DNA of 64,000 bases from Malurus cyaneus samueli. Its lineage: Eukaryota > Chordata > Aves > Passeriformes > Maluridae. Both the position numbers and the translations under genes were made by a program. The DNA is taken from contig CM019236.1 in the NCBI GenBank assembly GCA_009741485.1, positions 56,321,740-56,385,739 on the forward strand, in the 5' to 3' direction. Shown in pieces: positions 37,958 to 48,056 of the stretch. Position 1 is the stretch's first letter. Every line of letters begins with the position of its first letter. Below the pieces are notes generated by a model that was not told where the DNA came from, did no database searches, and saw only the letters and a program-made list of their open reading frames with translations.

Positions 37958-40900
37958 TTATTCTTTGATCTGCTCTCTTTGTACGCAAATTTGTTCAGGT
38001 TGTACACTGCAAAACATTTGACTTGCTAACCATTTATGCATTTAATCCACATGCAAAGAAGTGAGAAGCTGGTCAACATGTTTTTTTTTTTTTTAAATTT
38101 CTGTCCATCTTTCCTCAAAATGTTTCATTGTTAGGCCTATAACAAGCTTTTAAAACCTGAACCATATTGAAATTTTTTGTACCACTTCAACAGGTGGCAT
38201 GTGTTTGGTCTGTCAATGCAGACATGAGCTTGGCTAGACCATGAACACCAAATTACTTCTGTCTTTCAGAATTAATATTTATTCTCAGATTTCTGTTATG
38301 TAAAACTTGACTCTTTTATGCTGTGGTGAATATATCAGGTGCATTGGGCTGCAGGAACTGTTACTGCAGCTTTATAGGCAAGAGCACCTATGTTTGGATT
38401 CCTTGCTTCCATCCTTACCAAAGAAAATGTCCAGTGACGCTACTGCTGATTTAGACTGCCACAAAATGTTACAGTTTTCTCAAATTCTTTTTCTGTCCAT
38501 CTCATTCATCCTCTTTATATTTTAAACGAGCTACTTAGAAAAGAAGCCCAAGTAAGCAATTCAACACTGGTTCTTGTGTAAGATGACATTTTGTATGTTG
38601 TTCCTATCCTCATAAACCCCCATTCACTTACGCTGTTCCACACTTTGATTTGTTTGTTTAGTTCATGGCAACTCTCAGAGCCACAGCTTATGTCTCAACT
38701 ATGCGCATACATAGTGACCACAGCACCTGCAAATGTGCAAGTGTATGAAAGCTGTTAAAAATATTTCCTTGCCATGAGTAGAGATTTGTTGACTTTCAAA
38801 GTCGGTCCTAAGAACAGGATCAGTACAGAGGCTAAAATCAAGGTAAATAAATACATGCCAATTTCAAAGTGACACTGATGATAATAAAGACCTTGGTGAG
38901 ATTCAGACCAAGGTTTCTGTCTAAGTTTCCATTGAATTTAAACTTTTCCCCCATCTTATCAATATTATCAAATTGTCCTTTTTTCAGCCCCTTCTATGAA
39001 ATTCATCAGAGCCACTCTCAGGAACGGGCTTAAGACTGACCACAAACGTAGCGTACACTTCCACCTACCCTTTCTCTGTCTCACAGACTACTGAATATGT
39101 TAACCCCATTAACTCGGGAGCTGCGGTTGGGTGTGAAGGGTCCTAGGTGCTTTAGAGGGTTCTGCATCTGTGCTTAAAGCAGTCTTTCCAGTCTTGCAGT
39201 TTTCGAGGGCTAACATACACCTTCAAAGTGGCCTAAGGACTGATTTCAGCATGAATTAATCTGTGTGCCTACACTGTTCACCACAGTGAAATCCTAAATT
39301 CCAGAGCAGTTGCTTGTATATCTTCACCTCAAATGCAGAGCTCAGGTACCAGCAGTGACCTACAAATACTTCCAGATCATCTTAGTTCTTTAGAAAATTG
39401 CTTTCCACAGATGACTCTTTCAAGACTAATTCTGTTGTACTGTTTAGTTAATGTCCATGTTTCCTCTACAATACAGACCAGCACCTAAAGCTTCCAACTC
39501 AAAGTTCTCCTCTTCTATTCAGACACAAAGGTTTTCCATGGTGAAGTTCCACCATTTTGATATTTTTTTAGCTTGCAGCATCTCTTGAAACTTTTGCATT
39601 CTGCCACGGAGCTGTTGAGTCAGTTTCTGCACAGCAACGGAAAACAAAAGACAGACTGCATACCAGAGGTTTTCAACAGTGACACCCACCAATGTGATTG
39701 CTTTCTTCTAGTACACTGAAATACATGCACTCAGGACTACAGGAGAATAAGGTTCTGAAAAGCAAATCCACACTCTTTCATTTGTATCAGTAAGGGGATT
39801 TTTTTTTCTTTTTGTAGAAGCATAGTGAGTCAATTTTGTTTTAGAAGAGTTTCTTCCTGCAACAAATCAACAGTTATGAATTTTCTGTGGGTAGCAGTAA
39901 CTGGTTCTAAATATAAAACCACATGTATTCATGTCTAACTGAACTTAATATAGCTCTGTTCTTACTGTTGTTACTGGACTTGATTACTCTTTTCTTTCAA
40001 CATTAAGAACTCATGAAACTATGTACCCTTAAGACTTTCATGAAAATGGCAAAAGGATTAAAACTAAGTTTGGGCAAGACTGTGGGCTGTATTTACTTCA
40101 CTTTTTCCTTTTCATAAGAGAATTTTTAGAAATCAACTGTCTTTAGGTAGTTTTCCTTTTGCTGTGATTATTATACTGTATTTGCATCTGATGTACTTTA
40201 ATAGCGAAGCTGTGAAAATATGTGTTCAGGTTGAAGACTTTAATATCACTTTTAAATGAAATAACATCAAATACTTAATTTTTGATTCATCGGTAAGAGT
40301 CACTTATAGCACAGAAAGGAGAAATGCAAGCGGAGGAGCTCATTCTCTGTCTGAGCTATTTGGATTTGCATAAGTAGATATACAGTGTGTACTTGCTTTG
40401 AGATTTCTGCAGATACTAAAAAAAAAAAAAAAAAAAGAAACCGAACCCCTAAAACTACCTGATTCTTGATAGAAAATTATACATTTATTGAAGAGATTTC
40501 TGTGCTTGAGATCAACAGAATCTAAACCCAGATCTTCACTGCTGTGGATTCCACTTAGACTTATCAGTTGGTAGGTGTGAGGTGTTTGTAGAAACACCTG
40601 GCAAATCAGCAGAAAAATTATGGTTTTGAAAAACTGCTAATTTTCTCCTTTTCTAATATCCCTAAGTATTAATGGAGAGCTGACAAACTTTAGGAATAAC
40701 TTAAATATTTAAGTATTTCTAAGAAAGAGCACAATTTACATTAGTTTCAAAAAATCTAACAATTAAAAAATTCTATGGTACTTTGAGGTAGGATTGTCAG
40801 AATCGATTATTTTCATGATATACATGATCTGATCCTTTTTCGTGTATTATTGTGCTGGCTATCAGTAATGTGACACTCAGGAGTAACCAAGGGATCCTTT

Positions 40901-41699
40901 TATTTCTTCTTCTTCCTAATCACATTTAGTGAACAGCTCAATGACCCACAGCTACAATCTATGAATGCAGTATTTTTGAACTGATTTTTTCCCATTAAAA
41001 CACTTTCTATTGTAATTGCTTTCAAGATCTTTTTATACATCTGGACAACCAAAGATGTATTGGAAAACAAGATTCGTTTTTTCGTCTGAATAGAAAAAGC
41101 ACTTTACTAATTACAATTAGCACTTTACTAATTCATCAGTATCAACACAGGACCTGAACTCTTATTTTTCTATTCCAGCAGAGATAGCTATACTTTTATT
41201 ATTATGGTACATTTAGAAAGTTTTAATATTTGATGTCTAAAGATAAACATTGAAATTATTCACAATTTGTAAAACATTGTGTAGTGGGAAAAAACATGCC
41301 ACTAGATCTACAAAAAGGGTTTGGAAGTTGAGGTTAAATTAAAATGTATTTCTAAAGTTGCAGAGAAAGTATTTCACCCCACTACAAAAAATTAAAGGTG
41401 TTTTAAATCCACAGGTATCTCTGATTTAAGCCAGAATATTTCTCACTCCTAAATATTTTGTGTTCTGCATCAGGGAAGTTTGACTTTAGTTAGACAGAGC
41501 TGAGGTGCTAAGCTGATCTCTATTTTTGATTGTAGACTCAGTTTCAATAGGAAATGGATATTGCATTCTGAGCGTCGTAGCTGGCCAATTTACCAAGCGA
41601 AAAGGAACACAGACATTTGAATTAATCCATCAAAGACGAGTGTCTGAGACCATCTTCAAAACATATAAAGAAATATTTCCTTCAGCTTTTGATGGCTAA
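37958..41699. other. Unique non-coding DNA after the duplicated block
   Basis: Single-copy and clean, beginning TTATTCTTTGATCTGC. No exon or transposon recognised. A 12-T or longer run lies near 38080-38094. The frame 38307-38525 has no family resemblance. Confidence 0.6.
40418..40436 (+). repeat. Poly-A tract (19 A)
   Basis: Nineteen A in a row followed by GAAACC. No retroposon body ending in this tract could be recognised upstream, so it is called only as a homopolymer. Confidence 0.9.
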
Positions 41700-41786
41700 A
41701 GTTTTTTTGGTTTTTGGTTTGTTTGGGTTTATTTTTTTGGGGTGTTTTTTTGTTTTGTTTTGTTTTTGGTGGTTTTTTTTTTGGTA
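41700..41786 (+). repeat. GT-rich low-complexity tract
   Basis: Runs of T interrupted by G or GG (TTTTTGGTTTGTTTGGG and GTTTTGTTTTGTTTTTGG words), with almost no A or C for about 85 bases. Strongly strand-asymmetric simple sequence. It produces an apparent lysine- and asparagine-rich frame on the other strand that is not a gene. Confidence 0.88.
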
Positions 41787-41789
41787 TTG

Positions 41790-42376
41790 CAGTAGTAAGG
41801 AAAGGAATTTGGAGGAAAAAATCAAAGGAGAAAAGTGAAGCTATCACCTGAGGTAATTTCTGATATGTGTGAAAGACTGTGTGCCTCCAGATTCATGTAC
41901 AACATAAATAGTGTATATGTGTAACATAGCATAAATAACTCTATATCTTGGGCTGAAATGAGGGCAGCATTCCCAGTTTCAACAGGGAACACACAGGCTC
42001 TCAATTTTCCTCCTTCTTCTGCACATAGTCTTCTTTGCAGATTAAGTCAGACACAAACACTGTGCTCTTCTCAGCACATGATGATTCTTGCTTCTGACAC
42101 ATGGAATAAAGACTTACTGCAGCTTTTCCACTCCAAAATAGTGTATGCTTGTTTGTCACAAGTGGCTGAATGAGGTTTCTGCCTTTAGGGTTGTCATAAT
42201 AACTTCTTGAAATGATTTAAAATTCATTTTGCATGTATTGCTTTCTAACAAACCCATGTCACGCATTGGAAAGGAATCAATAAATAGAACAAAAATGGTA
42301 ATTAATAGCAAATTGTTAGTCAAATTAGGAGAGTTTGGAAAAGACTGTGACCATTTTTTTAATAATCATGTAGCGG
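41790..42376. other. Unique non-coding DNA
   Basis: No exon or repeat recognised. Frames at 41822-42004 (minus) and 41958-42173 (plus) overlap each other and have no family resemblance. Confidence 0.5.
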
Positions 42377-42720
42377 GCCCCCTGTAACTTTGATTGCTCA
42401 TTTGACGTTATACCATAATAGCATTCAAGGGGCCTTTTTCAACATGCATTTAAATCTTGTTGCCATTTAAAGCTAAGTCCCTATAGAGTTCATTTGAAAT
42501 TGGTTTACTTTGATAATGGCTTTATTAATGTGGCCTCAGTGGACTTGAAATGAGATTGTTTGACCATTGTAATGTGGTTTTCATACTTGCAGTAAAATAA
42601 TTTACTCATGAAATGTGGTTTCCATTAGCTGGCACTAAAATAATTTCCCTCTGGTAATGGTGTTCTCATGGATATTCACTAAAACTATTTTGCCCTCAAA
42701 ATGTTAAAATGGGCATCTTT
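42377..42720 (+). other. Candidate conserved non-coding element with internal repeat
   Basis: Complex, non-repetitive-looking sequence rich in TAAT and ATTTA cores. Three diverged units of about 41-45 bases start at about 42571, 42612 and 42656. Each opens with AATGTGG or AATGGTG, continues with a TTTTCAT or TTTCCAT or TTCTCAT word, and has CAGTAAAATAATTT, CACTAAAATAATTT or CACTAAAACTATTT in the second half. There is no reading frame across it. The organisation recalls old, low-copy vertebrate elements co-opted as enhancers, but I cannot name a family and function is inference. Confidence 0.4.
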
Positions 42721-45122
42721 GTGGTAAAGAACTCCGAGTATAGTGGCATATATGGCTATTGCTAAATCTGCTGTGTCAGACAGGGTCTCTGAAACAAAGA
42801 TAAAACCTGGGTTTAACTGCATCTTTCCTAACTGGCATTTTTATTAACTACCTCACAATTTCCCTGGTCTTTTTCCATTCAACTTAATCAAGACATCTCT
42901 GAATCCATAAATCCCCATCTAAATATTTTTCATGTTTCTGTTGCTCCTGATTTTCAAAAAGAGGTGAAAGGGACTTAGTCACAGCTAATTTTACAGCAGA
43001 GGTGATTTCCAGGTCAATTGTTTGACACTGTAAGGCAAGGCAGGGGAGTTCCTGGCTGTTTGCAAATGGAACAAAATTACCATTGCTCTACAGGGCTGTA
43101 TTCCACTCATAGATAACCACAGAGAGCAGCTACATTCATTTTTATTCATGTAACACCCTGTGTTCAAAAATCCATAGGAGATGATTAGAAATGGGATGCA
43201 CTATTATGTCAGGTGTTCTCTCACTCCGGGAAAATTTACACTGGAAATATGTAGTGATTTTATAACTTTCAGATGTGTACAGAGAATATGCGTGCTTATT
43301 TCCCCTTCCTGCACTCCCTGTTACTTTTCCTACCTGTCTCACAGTCAATAAAATAAATATCTTTCAGTAGTATTTTGGGACATTTTATCTTGTGAAAGTT
43401 CATTTCCTGCTCTGCAGAGTGACTCTATTTCTGTCAAAAGTAGAAGCTAAGTGAAATTATTCCCATCAATGCCAGACAACATTTGGGAGATTATGTTACT
43501 GTTCCATCCATTCTGTGGGTACAGGAGGGTTGAGGACTGTCAATCTGGCACATTTAATGAGTAACAAAATTCACACACGATTTAAAAATAAAAAGTAGTG
43601 TAATGTTTCACAGTGAACTAAGCTTTTCAAAATAAGGCTAGCACAGTTTAACTTTTAATTAAAAGTGAGTTCAGCAGCATGTCTACAAATCCTGTGACAC
43701 TGGGAACTTCTGATCCTTCCATGAACATTGTGGTTCAGAATCCAAAAGGATCAAAACAGTCTGCAAGACTGTTGTATATTGACCCAGATCATCATGTTTA
43801 CATGTCTTTTGTTCATGAATGTGAAATAAAAAATAAGAAATACTTAAATTAGTATTGCAGACTCATAAGTAATGCATTGTCTCATGTTTAAAGAGAAGGC
43901 TGCAAAAACAGCAGGCTCATTACAGAGGTTTTCCACAGGACAGCGCTTCTATTATAGATTTGATCCAAATAAGGTATGGGTTACCATGTAACTAGAAAAA
44001 GCTGATACATTTATTTCTTTTTATATGCATAAATCCATCACTAAAGAAAGGAGAAAAGGCTGAGTTTAGAAGCTAATGGTCTGGGGAGAGAAATCTTCTT
44101 TACTGTTAAGAAGATTTCTGTAAATCTCCATAAGAAAATGGAATACGGTGTCTAGATGTCTAAACTACTGATGAGACTTCTAACGATTGTAATGTAAATG
44201 ATACTGGACTTGGTTTTGATTGCAGTTAGAGTATTTCCTTGTTGGAGGAAAGACGAAAAGGAGTAGGCAGGGCCATCTTGGAATTAAATACACAGAGAAC
44301 TTCACTTTTGACAAATATGAGTTCAATACTGGTTACAGTATTAAGTTAGTGACTTGTTTAAATGGATGTTTCGCTAATGAGTCAATCTCATGGTCACAAC
44401 CCACAGAGCATAATACTGTGTGCATAGATGAAAATAGGCTTCCTGCCCCTTTATATTCATATGATGGGAGAACGTTTCAGTGATATTGCAGATTTGTCTA
44501 GAATAAACTTAAGTGAGCTTCTTAAAGCTTCATTCCCATTCTTAATAAAATAACAAGGGAGTGGGAGGGGTCTTACACCTTTGGCAGGATGTGGGGGGAT
44601 GACTTGTGTTCTTATCTGTGAATAAAGGATCCTCTTTCAAGTTTCTGATAATGCTGAATATCCTGGATTGCTGAGGATATACAAGAGCACCACCAACAAA
44701 GCTTGAACTGCTGAGGATAACTAAGGGCAGAGAGCTTAAACAGCAGAGATGATTTAAACAGTAGAGTCCAGCTTTTAAGGCCAGAGCAAATTAAGTAAGT
44801 TAATGTGGCTATCTAAGGACACTGAGCATGCCCAGTAAATGGTGGTACATTTTAAGGACTCAGAGCATGCTTTTGTGCACAGTTCCTTATGCCACATAAT
44901 CCCTAAAGATGCCATTTTGTGCCATCTGGCTTTTGTTGTTATTCCCAGTCAGCACTTCTGGACTATTTTGTGGGTTTTTTTCCAATACGAAACATATTTC
45001 TCTTTCATTTCAGAGATTTTTTTTTTCTCAAAGCTTATCCTGCATACTAATAAATCAAACCATATTTTAAGTATTTATTTCTTGTATTTTAGCTGCATCC
45101 ATAGAACTAATTACTTAGCACC
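42721..45122. other. Unique non-coding DNA
   Basis: No exon or transposon recognised. Between about 44540 and 44880 short words recur (GCTGAGGATA twice, GAGCATGC twice), and AATAAA occurs at 44622, but I could not build an LTR or SINE from them. Confidence 0.5.
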
Positions 45123-45359
45123 ATGAGTCACTTTTTCCTTTTTTTCCTTTCACTTTCTTTAATTGTAGCTTTTACTGATGTCCAAGGATCACTGACTCCG
45201 GAGGAAACTGTACATGTAACATATATCTGCCATGGCAATGGAGTCAGTCTATCATTGTCTCGTGTCATTTTTGTTTTCAGAATTCTTAGTTTTGTTTGCT
45301 CCTCCATTTCCATGAATGCCCGTGTGTTTTGTGTTCTATCTACTGGAGCTCAGCAATGA
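45123..45359 (+). CDS. Doubtful 78-residue reading frame with signal-peptide-like start
   Basis: I do not recognise this protein. It opens with ATG in a good translation context (GCACCATGAG). The first about 20 residues (MSHFFLFFLSLSLIVAFTDV) read as a short charge-poor start plus hydrophobic core, and a small-residue site (VQG-S) follows that a signal peptidase could cut. The rest has only three cysteines outside the leader and no known fold. The hydrophobic core is encoded by a T/C-rich tract ending TTTAATTGTAG, which is also what an intron 3' splice site looks like, so the leader may be an accident of a polypyrimidine tract. No second exon was recognised. It could be exon 1 of a secreted gene, but more likely it is non-coding. 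Confidence 0.15.
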   Translation: MSHFFLFFLSLSLIVAFTDVQGSLTPEETVHVTYICHGNGVSLSLSRVIFVFRILSFVCSSISMNARVFCVLSTGAQQ

Positions 45360-46544
45360 TGATGACCTTGTGCAGAAGGGAGGAGGTGCTTGGCCTCAGA
45401 CACCTCTCTTGAGGCTCATAGTCCGTGGATGTACGATAATAGAATATTGTAGCTTTCTACTTTGATGTCTAAAACAAAAGGTAGTGATGTTCCTGATGCC
45501 ACAAATTTCCATTTTACTCTGATCATTATCATTTTGATGTGATTATATTTGCTGTATACTAGCAAAATCCACAGTCCAAACTTGAGGCCTCTAGATGCTG
45601 AAAGAAGACAAATTAAAATTTGTCCTGAGTACTTGACTGTTTCAAAGTACCTTATGTGTATTTGGTATGTTATTTTAGGGGCTGTGTGTTTAAACCAGAG
45701 TCACAGGGAACAGTCTTATGGAGATTGTACCTTTGGGTGCTGCTTATCATGTAATGCAATTGCTCATGAAAAGCATGATTGATAAATAAAGCATTATTAA
45801 GCATTATTAATTTACTTCATTTTCATGCTTGGTTATTTTTCCCAATCATGAGCAAAACACCCCCACATATAAAATCAGAGAATACAAGTGGATGTGAAGG
45901 GGGTCTGTACCACAAAGAGGATGAATGGTAGAAAGAGATTTGATTTTTCCCTGCATTAGCACTTACCAGAGTGTAAGTGTAGTGAGAGTCTCTTAACTGT
46001 TTTTTGGTTTTTTTGTTTGGTTTTTTTTTTATTAATTGAAATCCACTAATTCAGGTGAGGGATTGCTGTTGCTGAGTAAACTCACAAAACATATTTTATT
46101 TAAATCTGTATGTATAAAAAGGGAGAAAGCCCCACTCACACATTCACCCCCCTACCCCAATTGAAGGGTGACACTGCCTCCCTTTGTCCCCAGAAGAGAG
46201 GAATATGGGAGCAGAGAACATTCCCTGCCGTCACTCGTCAGGTTTCGGGGGCAGGAACTGTAAGCAGACCATCAATATAACCTCTGAGAGCCAGCAAGCA
46301 CGGAGGAGGAAGATAGCACATAGCTTCTGGAGGAGGTGGAAGGCTTTGGCTGATCACTACCAGAAAAGTCCTGGCTAACTCATGCTCAGTGTTTCATGGA
46401 TTCATGGATGGTTGAGACTGCTATGAACTATCATCAATTGGTTCTACTTTCGTTTCTATGTATTCCTGTTATACGACATTTTTTAGCCATCCAAATATTG
46501 AATTGGTGCTTCTAGGAATCAGGTCTTGACAATCTGTAGGTCGG
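45360..46544. other. Unique non-coding DNA
   Basis: No confident feature. A small direct repeat of AAGCATTATT is at 45790-45810, and T-rich GT-containing runs lie at 46000-46035. A short frame from about 46184 (TTG start, first ATG at 46205) encodes a basic stretch with FWRRW but is unassigned. Confidence 0.5.
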
Positions 46545-46715
46545 AGAATTATAAGATGGATGGGTTGGAAGGGACTTAAAGGTAATTTTATTACAACTCC
46601 CGTGCCATTCAGAAGGACACCTTTCACTACACTAGGTTGCTCAGAGCTCCACCAGCCTGATCTTCAGTGCTTCCAGAGATAGGGGAGCCACAGCTTCTCT
46701 GGGCAGCCGGCTCCA
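46545..46715 (-). mobile_element. CR1 LINE 3' end, minus strand
   Basis: Read on the plus strand it is the reverse complement of the CR1 tail: GATGGGTTGGAAGGGACTTA (46557-46576), then GGACACCTTTCACTAC, GGTTGCTCAGAGCTCCACC, and CCACAGCTTCTCTGGGCAGC (46688-46707). The element runs from about 46715 (internal, 5'-truncated end) down to 46545 (3' end), where one octamer-like remnant is left. It is typical of the short truncated CR1 copies that litter bird genomes. Confidence 0.93.
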
Positions 46716-46725
46716 ATACAATAAC

Positions 46726-46797
46726 ACAATAATACAATAATACAATAATACAATAATACAATAATACAATAATACAATAATACAATAATACAATAAT
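46726..46797 (+). repeat. Octamer satellite (ACAATAAT), 9 perfect units
   Basis: Nine head-to-tail perfect copies of ACAATAAT, flanked by imperfect CAATA words at 46714-46725 and 46800-46820. It lies directly at the 5' truncation point of the CR1 fragment (46545-46715). Perfect units imply recent expansion, so length polymorphism is likely. The tyrosine- and leucine-rich open frame it creates on the minus strand (46627-46929) is not a gene. Confidence 0.95.
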
Positions 46798-46820
46798 CAT
46801 ATACAATATACAATAAATAA

Positions 46821-48024
46821 TAGATGAATATTTATATATGTCAAACTGTCTTATGACTGTATTTCTGATAGGCGAGGAGTCTTGTTGCTGGGTTTTTTTG
46901 AACAGCCTTTGAAGTGCAGAAACTTCCAACTTGGGTCGTGAAGATAATTTCCAAGGTTACTGGAGCATGGTGGCTTGCAGGTGGTCTCAACTTTTGCTTG
47001 GTAGCAGCACAGGCTTCGGGCCTGTATGATAATACTCTTTAAGCAGCGATTGTCAGTGCTCTTCACTGTTTAGTGTGATTAGATTGCCATTTAAGAAGAC
47101 AGTACCGTTCTGTTATACTCAGACTATATAGAGATAAAGATGGATGTTCGATGATGAATTATTTCACAAAAGACAATTTTAATTATCTAATAAACTTCAG
47201 ATATGTGAGTTTCTTGGCAACATCTCTTGCAACAGAAACAGAAATTAGGCCTGGATTTTTTTAACTCTAGTGGGATTCCAAAACTAAGGTTCTATGTTCA
47301 TATGCCAGCATCTGTTTTGAAAAATTTTGCTTTTTAGTTTGCTGTGTACCCAGTGTCTCACTTTAATTTGCATTCCAGAAAACAAGGTCAAACCAATGCT
47401 GCATTCTTTCATCTTTTACAGACTGTTTGTTACAACAGATTCACTATTGCTCCTGAGGTGTTAGTCCTGCTGTAGACAAGATTCATCATTTAAGATCTGC
47501 TTTTTGGTCCTCTTGACATTATAACATTATATAAATATATATATGCACACCTAGTTATAGGCAATCTATATGTCATTTTTGTTTGAAGTTGCCTATGCTA
47601 CATGGGATAGCAAGACTAGGAATGGCACCCTTAAAATATTTTGGAACTGTTGCAATAAAAGATGAGGAAAAGTGGTTTGAATTTTTAAGTGTTGCTGACC
47701 TTCAGTGTGTAGGTGAGACCTTATTTACAGATGCTGTCCTGCCTGGGCTGCCTGTGAGGTGCATTGGAGAGGACAAAGTTTGGATGAATTTATTTCGTTT
47801 CCTCTGAAGGAAGGGAAAGAAAGGATAAGTTACATGTAATGCTTTAAGGTTTAAGTTAATGTAAAATAAATCAAACCTGAGATGATATTTTAAAATAGAA
47901 ATTTGGCAATAACAAGAGAAGAAGGTGCTGGGCCTGGGAACATATTTATCTTTTTTAAATGCTCACTTTCCAAGCATGTCTGGTTTTCACCCAGTTGTAT
48001 AAGAAGGGATGCAATTCTCAATTC
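46821..48024. other. Unique non-coding DNA
   Basis: No exon or transposon recognised beyond the CR1 and octamer. The frame at 47583-47807 has no family resemblance. Confidence 0.5.
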
Positions 48025-48056
48025 CCCTCCCCCCCCCCCCCTTTCCCTTTCCCCTG
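48023..48056 (+). repeat. Polypyrimidine tract with long C-run
   Basis: CCCCTCCCCCCCCCCCCC followed by TTTCCCTTTCCCC. A homopurine strand lies opposite. Such tracts can form triplex DNA and are often mis-sequenced. Confidence 0.85.

Noticed and set aside
41656..41847. Lysine- and asparagine-rich minus-strand frame
   Set aside because: Translation of the GT-rich low-complexity tract.
44540..44880. Possible LTR or SINE with AATAAA and recurring GCTGAGGATA and GAGCATGC words
   Set aside because: Words recur only twice, no termini or promoter boxes could be placed, and no family is recognised.
46205..46378. Short frame with a basic FWRRW motif that slightly resembles retroelement integrase C-termini
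   Set aside because: Only about 57 codons from its ATG. The resemblance is a handful of residues, with no neighbouring retroelement sequence.
46627..46929. 100-codon minus-strand frame rich in tyrosine, leucine, isoleucine and valine
   Set aside because: It is the translation of the ACAATAAT octamer satellite and the CR1 tail.
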